Shown here: piece by piece, positions 1-5,246 of the stretch
Numbering within the stretch: position 1 is the stretch's first letter
How the letters are laid out: the number at the start of each line of letters is the position of its first letter
DNA from: a virus
Length of the DNA stretch: 34,429 nucleotides
Strand: one strand, 5' to 3'
IMG/VR virus record: IMGVR_UViG_3300036860_000070
Location: 1-34,429 of that record
Position numbers and translations under genes: made by a program
Notes under the pieces: generated by a model
Seen by the model: the letters and a program-made list of their open reading frames with translations, nothing else
Database searches by the model: none
Told to the model about the DNA's origin: nothing

Positions 1-74
1 AGCACGACGGTGCCGTCGTTGCGCGCGCAGCGCACGCACGCCTGATCGCGCGCCGCTTCGCGCAGCGCGCTCAT
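1..74 (-). CDS. DUF1364-like phage nuclease, 3' part missing at window edge
   Basis: A reading frame starts at ATG 74 on the minus strand and stays open to the left edge, giving only about 24 residues (MSALREAARDQ..CVRC). The start overlaps the stop of the DUF1367 gene as ATGA, and a GAGG ribosome site lies about 7 bases upstream. The opening MS-LR-AAR-Q-C pattern is the usual N-terminus of the DUF1364 family. These are small zinc-binding, HNH-like proteins found in the ninR/recombination regions of lambdoid phages, and they often sit beside DUF1367. Family and position agree, but too little sequence is present to see catalytic residues. It is the last visible gene of the early-left operon. 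Confidence 0.55.
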   Translation of the reverse strand, partial: MSALREAARDQACVRCARNDGTVV

Positions 75-529
75 GCGGCGAGCCTCGCGATCTCCTCTTC
101 GACCTCGCTGATCTCAACGCCTGGCAGGATCTTGTCGTGGACCACATCGAGCAGGCGCGGCCATGCTGCGGCCCATTCGTCGGCGGTCATCTTGTCGAAC
201 GCAATCGACTTGACGAGCGCCACGCGCGAGCCGTCCGGAAGCGTCAGCATCGCGTCGAACATGCCGGCGAGACCCTTCAAGGTCATGTGGACGGCTTCGA
301 CCGACGGCAGATCGATGCGCGTGTCGCCGACGGTGATGAATTCGCAGTTCTGGTAGATCAGCGAGCAGAGCGCGAAGTAGCGCCGGTGCCATGCGACCGA
401 GCGGGTGTTGCGGGACTTCCAGTCCGCCTCGATGACCTCGCCGGGCGTCAGGCGGCGGTTGAGCCGTGCGCTCGTTTCGCACGCCGGCCAGAGACCGCCG
501 TCGAGGCGCTTTTGCAGGTAGACCCTCAC
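71..529 (-). CDS. DUF1367 family phage protein
   Basis: This 152-residue protein begins at GTG 529, which overlaps the Gp157 stop as GTGA, so translation is probably coupled. The N-terminal pattern (RVYLQKR..GGLWPA, then TPGEVIEADW and a WHRRYFAL block near residues 48-55) matches the DUF1367 family. That family is about 150-200 residues long and common in early recombination operons of lambdoid phages and prophages. Its biochemical role is unknown; the neighbours (RecT-like, Gp157, DUF1364-like) suggest a part in DNA recombination or processing. No membrane segment or signal peptide is present. Recognition of the family is firm; function is inference from context. Confidence 0.82.
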   Translation of the reverse strand: MRVYLQKRLDGGLWPACETSARLNRRLTPGEVIEADWKSRNTRSVAWHRRYFALCSLIYQNCEFITVGDTRIDLPSVEAVHMTLKGLAGMFDAMLTLPDGSRVALVKSIAFDKMTADEWAAAWPRLLDVVHDKILPGVEISEVEEEIARLAA

Positions 530-1029
530 AGCTTGATCTCAAGGCGCTGGTTCTGCGTGACATGGCAACCGGGCACTGGCTGTCCGTTCTTGATGGCGCG
601 CGCGATGGCGGACTTGTCGATGCGCGGCGGTGGCGGCGGCGGTTGCACCTTGAACTCGGCCGGGATTTCCGCCTCGTTGTCGACGATGACGCTCGGCGGA
701 TTGTTGCGGACCGCGAGCGTGAAGAACGGCGAGTCGATCTTGGTGATGCCGCTCGCCTGCATGTTGAACAGCAGATACTCGCGGACGGCTTCGGCGCGTG
801 TGCGCAGGCGCTTGGCGCGCTGGAGCATCAACTCTGCCGTGCCGTCGATGGCGTCGGCGGTCGCGACCAGGTTCTCGACGAAGTGCGCAACCGACACGGC
901 CTTCTCGCGCAGCTCGCCGGTCAAGCCTTCGAGTGTGTCGCGGATGACCTCGGCGGGCAGATCATCGGACTCGGCGAGCGATTCGAGCGCTTTGTACTGG
1001 CCGACGAGCTCGTAGAGCGCGAGGTTCAT
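526..1029 (-). CDS. Siphovirus Gp157-family protein
   Basis: This 167-residue protein starts at ATG 1029, overlapping the stop of the RecT-like gene. The architecture is typical of the Gp157 family: a long helical N-terminal half (about residues 1-85, many Leu, Glu and Ala, likely coiled coil), then a short beta segment (about 96-125, FFTLAVRNNPPSV and IPAEFKVQ), then a C-terminal KSAIARAIKNGQPVPG motif. Family members occur next to single-strand annealing proteins and have been linked to phage resistance in streptococci. Their molecular role is not established. An odd local feature is a run of six prolines before the C-terminal motif. Identification is strong; a role in recombination is inferred from the operon. 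Confidence 0.82.
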   Translation of the reverse strand: MNLALYELVGQYKALESLAESDDLPAEVIRDTLEGLTGELREKAVSVAHFVENLVATADAIDGTAELMLQRAKRLRTRAEAVREYLLFNMQASGITKIDSPFFTLAVRNNPPSVIVDNEAEIPAEFKVQPPPPPPRIDKSAIARAIKNGQPVPGCHVTQNQRLEIKL

Positions 1030-1757
1030 GGCGCGGACGCCTCGGCGAGTTCCGCCTTGCGTGCTTCGTAGGCGGTCTTGAAGGATTCCATGCGCTTCTC
1101 GTCGTTCGCGTCCTTCGCGAGGCGATAGGCGACGGCGAACACGTCACGCAGCGCCGCGAGATCCGGCGCGGTGGCGATGTTGCGCATGTGCGTGTCGACG
1201 TCGGTCGCGACGATCACCGGCTGGTCGAACGACTCGATCGCTTTCTCGATGGGGAGAACCTGCGCGACCTCGACGTCGATGCTCTGGATTTCTTCGGGCG
1301 TGTATTTGCCGGCGATACAGACCGGGTAGCACGTCTTGACGCCCTCGGAGATCACGCGCGAGCGCAGCATCGCGCGGCTGTAGGCTTTCCATACATCCTT
1401 GTCGGCGAGTAGGGCTCTCTTCGCGCGGTCCAGTGTCCAGTCGATGCGGACTGGCTTCGGACTCTTCGGATGGCTGAACGTCGCCTCGCACTTGTCGTCG
1501 GTGTAGGTGTGCCACTCGACCGAGCCGCCCGACTCCTGAAAGCGGGCCAGCATCGTGTCCGCTTTCATCGTGGGCTTGCCGCCCATGATGTGGTAATCGC
1601 GCACGGCGATCATCGCGGGGATGCCTTCGGCCTGTGCGAGCAGCATGAGCGCGAGCGCTTGCTCCGGCGTACGCATGCCGAACAGTCCCGACTTCGCGAC
1701 GGTCGCGGCCATGCGTTCCATCTGCTCGAACGAAACGAGGGCGGTGCCGGCACTCAT
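1026..1757 (-). CDS. RecT-like single-strand DNA annealing protein
   Basis: This 243-residue protein is close in size to lambda Bet and RecT (about 260-270). It contains the block typical of a RecT-related phage family: LMLLAQAEGIPAM, then YHIMGGKPTMKADTMLARF, then FSHP, and later MLRSRVISEGVKTCYP with YTPEEIQ. Such proteins anneal complementary single strands during phage recombination and replication, usually with a partner 5'-3' exonuclease. No exonuclease is visible in the window, so it may lie left of the edge. The start at ATG 1757 overlaps the upstream 51-residue gene as ATGA, and the stop overlaps the Gp157 start, so the whole block is likely one mRNA from PL. The family assignment is by motif, not by search. 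Confidence 0.78.
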   Translation of the reverse strand: MSAGTALVSFEQMERMAATVAKSGLFGMRTPEQALALMLLAQAEGIPAMIAVRDYHIMGGKPTMKADTMLARFQESGGSVEWHTYTDDKCEATFSHPKSPKPVRIDWTLDRAKRALLADKDVWKAYSRAMLRSRVISEGVKTCYPVCIAGKYTPEEIQSIDVEVAQVLPIEKAIESFDQPVIVATDVDTHMRNIATAPDLAALRDVFAVAYRLAKDANDEKRMESFKTAYEARKAELAEASAP

Positions 1758-1909
1758 CGGCGCTCCTTCTTCGCTTTCGCCCTGGTCGAGCGCACGCCGC
1801 GTTTGAAGCCGTCGGCCCAGAACGGCAGCACGGTGCCGATCTGCTGATCGCCGTAGCCGGCGCGGCGCAGGATCGTGCGCCCGAGTGCGAGCACTTGGCG
1901 GTGGGTCAT
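1754..1909 (-). CDS. small hypothetical protein (51 aa)
   Basis: The chosen start is ATG 1909, preceded by an AGGTGA ribosome site about 5 bases away. The frame is open further upstream, but that extension overlaps the neighbouring gene and is Arg-rich shadow sequence. The product opens MTHRQVLALGRTILRRAGYG and ends in a basic Lys/Arg tail. It overlaps both neighbours by four bases, which supports its being a real gene in the polycistron. No known family is recognised. A basic tail and helical body could fit a small nucleic-acid-binding protein, but that is a guess. Confidence 0.6.
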   Translation of the reverse strand: MTHRQVLALGRTILRRAGYGDQQIGTVLPFWADGFKRGVRSTRAKAKKERR

Positions 1910-2091
1910 CGGTTCACCTGATGAGAGAGGAGGCGGCGCGCGCGCGTGGGCACGTCGTAGGCGGACCAGTCGCGCGGCGGCATCGTGAGATCGCGAACGA
2001 TCCACGCTTCGCGCGGTGGCACGGCACGCGAGAGTGCGTGCGGAATGAACAGGCGATAGGGCGCGCGCGATGCGAGGCGGCGGCGTTTCAT
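1906..2091 (-). CDS. small basic hypothetical protein (61 aa)
   Basis: The start at ATG 2091 shares its A with the TGA of the preceding gene, and the stop overlaps the next start as ATGA. This perfect packing is the main evidence that it is translated. The protein starts MKRRRLASRAPYRLF and is rich in Arg, with an acidic-aromatic middle (DLTMPPRDWSAYDV). No domain is recognised. The frame extends upstream to 2193, but that stretch is the shadow of the 89-residue gene. Function unknown; it belongs to the early-left operon. Confidence 0.58.
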   Translation of the reverse strand: MKRRRLASRAPYRLFIPHALSRAVPPREAWIVRDLTMPPRDWSAYDVPTRARRLLSHQVNR

Positions 2092-2360
2092 CACCGCTCC
2101 TCGCACTGCTCGGCGTACTCGCGCACGCCGCGTTCTTCGATCATGTCGGCGAGCGCCTGCTGCACCTCGAGTGGGGCGCTCTCGTTGATCCACTCGGCGT
2201 GCTTGCCGCGGCGCTGCACGGCGCAGATCGTCACGCGATGCGGACCTGCCACGTAGAAGGCGCGGTAGGGCGTAGGACCGACTTCGCGGTCCTGCTGGAA
2301 CGCGTCGATCGTGATCAATCCACCGAGGGTGAATTCGACGGAGGGGAGCTGATCGGTCAT
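2091..2360 (-). CDS. hypothetical protein, first gene of the left operon (89 aa)
   Basis: This is the first gene after the predicted PL promoter, with a leader of roughly 35 bases. It starts at ATG 2360 with only a weak ribosome site (GGTG). The product has a beta-rich first half (VEFTLGGLITIDAF, YRAFYVAGPHRVTI) and a helical C-terminal half (EVQQALADMIEERGVREYAEQ), so it is compact and soluble. No family is recognised. Being promoter-proximal in a lambda-like left operon, the position would suit an antiterminator, a host-takeover or an anti-restriction protein. Nothing in the sequence singles out one of these. Confidence 0.7.
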   Translation of the reverse strand: MTDQLPSVEFTLGGLITIDAFQQDREVGPTPYRAFYVAGPHRVTICAVQRRGKHAEWINESAPLEVQQALADMIEERGVREYAEQCEER

Positions 2361-2401
2361 GACACCGGTGGCGTGCGTCGCGGTTTGCAGATGGCCGCGA
2401 A

Positions 2402-2429
2402 ACTACACCCGCCAGTTACAACGCGTCAA
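2402..2429 (-). promoter_or_regulatory. candidate leftward early promoter PL
   Basis: On the minus strand a TTGACG -35 box (plus positions 2424-2429) is followed after 16 bases by TGTAGT (2402-2407). Transcription would start near 2395 and run into the 2360-71 operon. A 15-bp inverted repeat (2426-2440) overlaps the -35 box, so the repressor could block it directly. The -35 box matches consensus 5 of 6; the -10 box is weaker. Position and operator make this more convincing than the boxes alone. Confidence 0.55.
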
Positions 2430-2440
2430 CCAGTAGTTGA
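2426..2440. promoter_or_regulatory. candidate repressor operator OL
   Basis: TCAAC-CAGTA-GTTGA is a perfect 5-bp inverted repeat with a 5-bp centre. It has the same 5-5-5 layout and AAC/GTT core as the three sites at 2954, 2997 and 3018. It covers the first bases of the PL -35 box. A weaker copy (minus strand TAACT-GGCGG-GTGTA, plus 2404-2418) lies 22 bp downstream in PL and may be a second operator. Confidence 0.5.
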
Positions 2441-2461
2441 AAGAGATATCGACAAAGGAAC

Positions 2462-2510
2462 AGCCACCACCCAAAGGCGGTGGCTGGCCGGCCGATCACA
2501 ACGGCCGGCC
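2462..2510 (-). terminator. tandem-hairpin terminator after the repressor gene
   Basis: Two hairpins lie between the repressor stop (2533) and PL. The first met by leftward RNA polymerase is a perfect 9-bp stem GGCCGGCCG/CGGCCGGCC (2486-2494 and 2502-2510) with a 7-base loop. Directly after it comes AGCCACC/GGTGGCT (2462-2468 and 2479-2485), followed on the minus strand by a T-rich stretch (GTTCCTTTG). This would stop repressor transcription before it enters the left operon, keeping lysogenic and lytic transcripts apart. The T tract is imperfect, so efficiency is uncertain. Confidence 0.68.
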
Positions 2511-2532
2511 GGGGGGAGATCGATTCAGTGGA

Positions 2533-2961
2533 TCAGGACGAGCGCTTCTTGTGGCGCGGTGCCGGGGGGGTGCGTTTCGCGGAAACGGCGGTGAGCGACT
2601 TGAGATAGTCGATGGCGAGTTGCTGCACGTCATCGTCGAAGATCTGCTTCCAGTGGCGCAGCAGCTCGGCCGTCCGGATGGCGTTGTTATCTGTGTTCGA
2701 AGTGCTTGAATTAGCGCCACTTGCCAGCAGCACCAAGGCCGAGTAGTTGACCCCCAAGTTGCGCGCCTGCAAGCGCAGCGTCGCATCCTTCGGCACCGCA
2801 CCGCGCAACCAGCGGGTGACGGCCTGCGGCTTCGTGCCGCTCGCTTTGGCGAGCAAGGTTTGACCGCCGTGCGTGCTGTCCGTGAATACCCGAACCCATT
2901 CTTTGTATTCGGTGAACTCGGCCGGATCGGGAGCGGGCGGTAACTTCGGCTGATAAACCAT
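2533..2961 (-). CDS. HTH phage repressor (CI-like)
   Basis: The chosen start is ATG 2961 (MVYQPKLPP), giving 142 residues. The frame extends upstream to 3270, but that would run through the divergent promoter and under the Cro-like gene. Residues about 33-58 form a helix-turn-helix of the lambda-repressor type (LLAKASGTKPQAVTRWLRG), and the C-terminal third is helical and ends in a basic tail. No LexA-like peptidase domain with Ser/Lys is visible, so induction would need another route than RecA-stimulated self-cleavage. The gene is divergent from the Cro-like gene, with operators between. A TATCAT -10 box places the transcript start at or next to the A of ATG, implying leaderless mRNA and autoregulation through the site at 2954-2968. 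The repressor role is inferred from fold and layout. Confidence 0.75.
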   Translation of the reverse strand: MVYQPKLPPAPDPAEFTEYKEWVRVFTDSTHGGQTLLAKASGTKPQAVTRWLRGAVPKDATLRLQARNLGVNYSALVLLASGANSSTSNTDNNAIRTAELLRHWKQIFDDDVQQLAIDYLKSLTAVSAKRTPPAPRHKKRSS

Positions 2962-2968
2962 AGGTTTA
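2954..2968. promoter_or_regulatory. operator at the repressor start codon (OR3-like)
   Basis: TAAAC-CATAG-GTTTA lies inside a longer perfect inverted repeat (ATAAACC ATA GGTTTAT, 2953-2969). It covers the repressor ATG (2959-2961) and the edge of its -10 box. Binding here would shut off repressor transcription, as OR3 does for lambda PRM. The symmetry is the best of the four candidate sites. Confidence 0.6.
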
Positions 2969-2995
2969 TGATAGCCGATACGCGGTCGCCCGCAA
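2968..2995 (-). promoter_or_regulatory. candidate repressor promoter PRM
   Basis: On the minus strand TTGCGG (plus 2990-2995) and TATCAT (plus 2968-2973) are 16 bases apart. The predicted start is about 2961, the first base of the repressor ATG. The operator candidate centred at 3004 sits at about -43, the same relative position from which lambda CI at OR2 activates PRM. This is an inference from spacing. Confidence 0.5.
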
Positions 2996-2996
2996 A

Positions 2997-3011
2997 TAAA
3001 TTGGAGGTTGA
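2997..3011. promoter_or_regulatory. operator between PRM and PR (OR2-like)
   Basis: TAAAT-TGGAG-GTTGA has the 5-5-5 layout with 4 of 5 positions of its left half matching the TMAAC half-site. Its right half ends in the PR -35 box (GTTGACG), exactly as OL overlaps the -35 box of PL. Its centre is 21 bp, two helical turns, from the next site at 3018-3032, which favours cooperative binding on one DNA face. Confidence 0.45.
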
Positions 3012-3036
3012 CGATATTAAACTGCGAGTGTAAAAC
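3008..3036 (+). promoter_or_regulatory. candidate rightward early promoter PR
   Basis: TTGACG (3008-3013) is followed by TGTAAA (3029-3034, 15-base spacer) or TAAAAC (3031-3036, 17-base spacer). The predicted transcript start is about 3041-3043, only a few bases before the Cro-like ATG at 3046. It would drive the early-right operon. Two operator candidates cover the -35 box and the spacer/-10 region. Confidence 0.52.
3018..3032. promoter_or_regulatory. operator inside PR (OR1-like)
   Basis: TAAAC-TGCGA-GTGTA is an imperfect inverted repeat (4 of 5 symmetric positions) with the same left half as the site at 2954. It fills the spacer and touches the -10 region of PR, so occupation would block the Cro-like gene and the right operon. 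Confidence 0.45.
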
Positions 3037-3045
3037 CGGCGCATT

Positions 3046-3288
3046 ATGGCTAACGCCGGTCTCACCCTGTGTTACGAGAAGTTCGGAAGTCAGGCGGCGT
3101 TCGCCGAGGAATTCGGCGTTACCCCTCAAGCGCTTACGAAATGGAACAACGACGGTGTGCCGCCGGGCCGTGTTCCCGAGATCGTCAATTTCATGCGGCG
3201 GCGCGGAGTCTTGATCACCTACCACGATCTCAGACCCGACTTGTACCCCCGCGATGTCTCGCGTGTTCATGCTGGCGTGTCTCCATGA
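3046..3288 (+). CDS. Cro/YdaS-like HTH transcriptional regulator
   Basis: This 80-residue protein is divergent from the repressor. Residues about 14-45 carry a helix-turn-helix (GSQAAFAEEFGVTPQALTKW) followed by NDGVPPGRVPEIVNF. This is the pattern of YdaS/Cro-type phage regulators, in which the Val-Pro-Pro turn and third helix follow the recognition helix. Its job would be to repress PRM and PL/PR during lytic growth. The ATG at 3046 has no ribosome site (upstream ACCGGCGCATT) and lies about 3-5 bases after the predicted start, so the message may be nearly leaderless. The stop overlaps the next start (ATGATGA). Which genes it controls is inferred from layout. Confidence 0.75.
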   Translation: MANAGLTLCYEKFGSQAAFAEEFGVTPQALTKWNNDGVPPGRVPEIVNFMRRRGVLITYHDLRPDLYPRDVSRVHAGVSP

Positions 3289-3593
3289 TGAAGGGACCGT
3301 CCAATCCTTGTCCTTTTCGTCGTCGCGTGCGCTCTCGCCGATTGGCGGTGGGGGTATGGCGCACAGGATGGGATGGACGGGGGGCGAAATTGTTGCCGAC
3401 CGGGACCGTGCGCAGAAGCAGGGTGTCCCCGAGTTTGCCCATACGGCATTCGCCTAGCGGTATTTCCGCTCAGCAATTCGACGACTTGCGCGAGCAACGG
3501 CAGGCGTGGCGCGACTGGGAAGAGTACCGCCGCGATCAGGAGCGCTATCGCCGCGAAGAGTGGCCCGGCTATCTGGACGTGGCCGATGTGTGA
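3285..3593 (+). CDS. hypothetical protein with acidic/aromatic C-terminus
   Basis: The frame opens at ATG 3285, overlapping the stop of the Cro-like gene. The C-terminal 45 residues look like real protein: a charged helix QQFDDLREQRQAWRDWEEY followed by more Arg/Glu/Tyr repeats and WPGYLDVADV. The first 55 residues are Arg/Ser/Pro-rich and less convincing, so the true start could be GTG 3422 with a weak AGAAGCAGG site. A competing 33-residue frame at 3356-3457 also has a purine-rich site upstream. No family is recognised. The stop overlaps the next gene (ATGTGTGA). Existence of the C-terminal part is likely; the start is uncertain. Confidence 0.5.
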   Translation: MMKGPSNPCPFRRRVRSRRLAVGVWRTGWDGRGAKLLPTGTVRRSRVSPSLPIRHSPSGISAQQFDDLREQRQAWRDWEEYRRDQERYRREEWPGYLDVADV

Positions 3594-3897
3594 AGTCACG
3601 TCAGACGAGGCCCGCGCCGAACTCGCCGCCGCGCTCGCGCGCGATCTGCGGCAGCTGGATCTGCAGGTTGCCGCCGCGTTCGTCGAATCTCAGGAGCGCG
3701 AGGTCGAGCGCCTGCAGCAGCGCGACCGCCTGCTTGACGGCCTGCGCCTGCAGCTCACCGAAGCCGAGGCGCTGATTCGTCGGCTGCTGACGACGGAGAA
3801 GGACATCGCGCCGCACGACCGGCGGCGCGGTGAGCGGCTGGTCGTGACCATCGGCGAACTCTTGACCGCGAAGCAGGAGGGATCGCCCCGTGCCTGA
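3586..3897 (+). CDS. coiled-coil hypothetical protein (103 aa)
   Basis: The chosen start is ATG 3586 (MCEVTSDEARAEL), which overlaps the previous stop. The frame is open further upstream, but that is the shadow of the neighbour. Residues about 8-75 form one long amphipathic helix rich in Arg, Glu, Leu and Gln (ESQEREVERLQQRDRLLDGL), very likely coiled coil, followed by a basic linker. No catalytic motif is visible. The stop overlaps the next GTG start, and the AGGAGG ribosome site of the next gene lies inside this gene. Similar small coiled-coil proteins are frequent in early phage operons without known function. Confidence 0.68.
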   Translation: MCEVTSDEARAELAAALARDLRQLDLQVAAAFVESQEREVERLQQRDRLLDGLRLQLTEAEALIRRLLTTEKDIAPHDRRRGERLVVTIGELLTAKQEGSPRA

Positions 3898-4219
3898 ACA
3901 GCAGAAAGCGAGAGCGAAGGGACGCAAGATCGGGCGTAACAGAAAGCACCAGGCCACGATCTATCGCGCGACCGACCGCGCGAACAAGAACCGCAAGCGC
4001 CGTATGCGGCGGCACCTGCGTAACCACCCGTCCGACGAACAGGGCGCCGCGCTCTACGAGCGCGAGTACGGCGGCATCGCGCACATCGGCGTCACCGCCC
4101 GCGCGAGCCGCAGGGAGTACCGCAAGTTGCACCCGCGCAAGCGCCGTCGGTCACCGGGCGAGATCGCCGAGGCTATCGCGCAGCGCATCGAAGACGCATC
4201 GAGCAGGGCGGCGTCATGA
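3890..4219 (+). CDS. highly basic protein, possible nucleic-acid binder (109 aa)
   Basis: The start is GTG 3890 with a perfect AGGAGG site 7 bases upstream. The first half is extremely basic (KARAKGRKIGRNRKHQ, then NRKRRMRRHLRNH), the middle has DEQGAALYEREYGG, and the C-terminal half again carries HPRKRRR before a helical tail. Charge and length suggest binding to DNA or RNA. No known fold or zinc motif is visible. It sits between two small early genes and overlaps the next start as ATGA. A phage DNA-compaction or transcription-modulating role is possible, but nothing proves it. Confidence 0.7.
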   Translation: MPEQQKARAKGRKIGRNRKHQATIYRATDRANKNRKRRMRRHLRNHPSDEQGAALYEREYGGIAHIGVTARASRREYRKLHPRKRRRSPGEIAEAIAQRIEDASSRAAS

Positions 4220-4410
4220 CGCAGACAGAGCGGATTCGCCAGCATCTGCTCGCGCGCAAGTCGATCACGCCGTTGCAGGCGCTGAAGCGCTACGGCTGCT
4301 TCCGGCTCGCCGCGCGCATCTGTGAACTTCGTAAGGAGGGCTTGGCGGTTCGCAATATCCCGACCCGCACGCCGGGCGGCGCGATCGTCGCGAAGTATGT
4401 CGTGGACTGA
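4216..4410 (+). CDS. small winged-helix/HTH protein (HTH_39-like)
   Basis: This 64-residue protein opens MTQTERIRQHLLARKSITPL and continues ALKRYGCFRLAARICELRKEG, then a short beta wing (AVRNIPTRTPGGAIVAKYVV). That order (helix, 'SITPLQAL' turn, 'GCFRLAARI' recognition helix, wing) is the signature of a small phage HTH family often placed directly before replication genes. It probably binds DNA and may regulate the replication operon. The start overlaps the previous stop (ATGA) and the stop lies 5 bases before the replication gene. The fold is recognised with good confidence; the target is unknown. Confidence 0.78.
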   Translation: MTQTERIRQHLLARKSITPLQALKRYGCFRLAARICELRKEGLAVRNIPTRTPGGAIVAKYVVD

Positions 4411-4415
4411 ACTGC

Positions 4416-5246
4416 ATGGCCGGGTACACGCCAGTGTTCGACTCCGTCTTTGATGGCACCTTGGGTGGTCGTTGGCCGACGCTGCCGGTGTGGCTCTCGC
4501 TCCTGCCGCTGGCGGACAAGAACGGCGAGATCAACTTGACGCCACAGCAGATTTCGGCGCGCACCGGATGGCCGCTCGATCTGCTGACGAAGGGCATCGA
4601 TGAACTGATGCAGCCGGACGCCGAGAGTCGCAGCAAGGTCGAAGACGGCCGTCGCCTTGTGCTGATCGACCCGGACAGTCGCAGCTGGGGCTGGTACGTC
4701 GTCAATCACGAGCGCTATCGGGAGAAGGCGCGCAAGCAGGCATACGACGCGCAGCGCACGGCGTCGGGCGACGATGCCGCGCGCAAGGCGGCGGCGCGTA
4801 GCAAGTGCCGCGAAGTCCCGGCGTGTCCCGCGAAGTCCCGCGACCTCCCGCTCTCAAACGCAGACACAAACGCAGACACAAACGCAGAGAGCATTACCGC
4901 CGCGGTCGCGGCGCACATCACGAACGACGACGACGGGTTGCTCGCACTCAAAGTCGTGTACCCGCTGCGTGCTGGCAGTCAGCCAATGCGCCGCGCGATC
5001 AAGGCGATACACGCGCGGCTCGAAGAGGGCCACACATGGGAAGAGATCATCGCCGGTGCGCGGCGCTATGCCGCGCACTGCGACGCGATGGAGAAGACCG
5101 GCACAGAGTTCGTGATGCAACTCGCGACCTTCTGCGGACCGGACAAGCACTTCCTGCAGCCGTGGTCGTTTCCCGTGAAACAGCACAACGGGGACAAGAA
5201 ACTGAAGTGGCGCCCGCCTGCGGACGAGGACGATGTACCAAAGTGA
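4416..5246 (+). CDS. phage replication organiser-like protein with winged-helix N-terminus
   Basis: This 276-residue protein has an N-terminal half of about 100 residues typical of phage replisome organisers: the PVWLSLLPLADKNGEINLTP block, TPQQISARTGWPLDLLTKGI (winged-helix recognition region), and a wing ending WGWYVVNHERYREKARK. A low-complexity linker (about 115-165) contains three copies of a 12-base repeat encoding NADT. The C-terminal domain (about 170-270) is helical, with WEEIIAGARRYAAHCD and EFVMQLATFCGPDKHFLQPW, a pattern seen at the C-terminal ends of many phage DnaT/O-like proteins. It should bind the origin and recruit a helicase loader. The next gene, which it overlaps by 14 bases, looks like that loader. 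The origin itself may lie inside this gene, as in lambda O. Confidence 0.75.
   Translation: MAGYTPVFDSVFDGTLGGRWPTLPVWLSLLPLADKNGEINLTPQQISARTGWPLDLLTKGIDELMQPDAESRSKVEDGRRLVLIDPDSRSWGWYVVNHERYREKARKQAYDAQRTASGDDAARKAAARSKCREVPACPAKSRDLPLSNADTNADTNAESITAAVAAHITNDDDGLLALKVVYPLRAGSQPMRRAIKAIHARLEEGHTWEEIIAGARRYAAHCDAMEKTGTEFVMQLATFCGPDKHFLQPWSFPVKQHNGDKKLKWRPPADEDDVPK
4855..4888 (+). repeat. 12-bp direct repeats inside the replication gene
   Basis: The unit CAAACGCAGACA occurs at 4855-4866 and 4867-4878, with a 10-base partial copy at 4879-4888. It is in frame and encodes repeated Asn-Ala-Asp-Thr. It is AT-richer than its surroundings and lies in the middle of the replication organiser gene, where lambdoid phages carry origin iterons. 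It may be an origin, or simply a linker repeat. Confidence 0.7.

Noticed and set aside
137-1015. Plus-strand open frame of 292 codons in the left operon
   Set aside because: Antisense to DUF1367 and Gp157, both recognised families with coupled starts.
3356-3457. 33-codon plus-strand frame with purine-rich upstream sequence
   Set aside because: Overlaps the more likely gene 3285-3593; too short and featureless to separate from chance, though the local start assignment remains uncertain.
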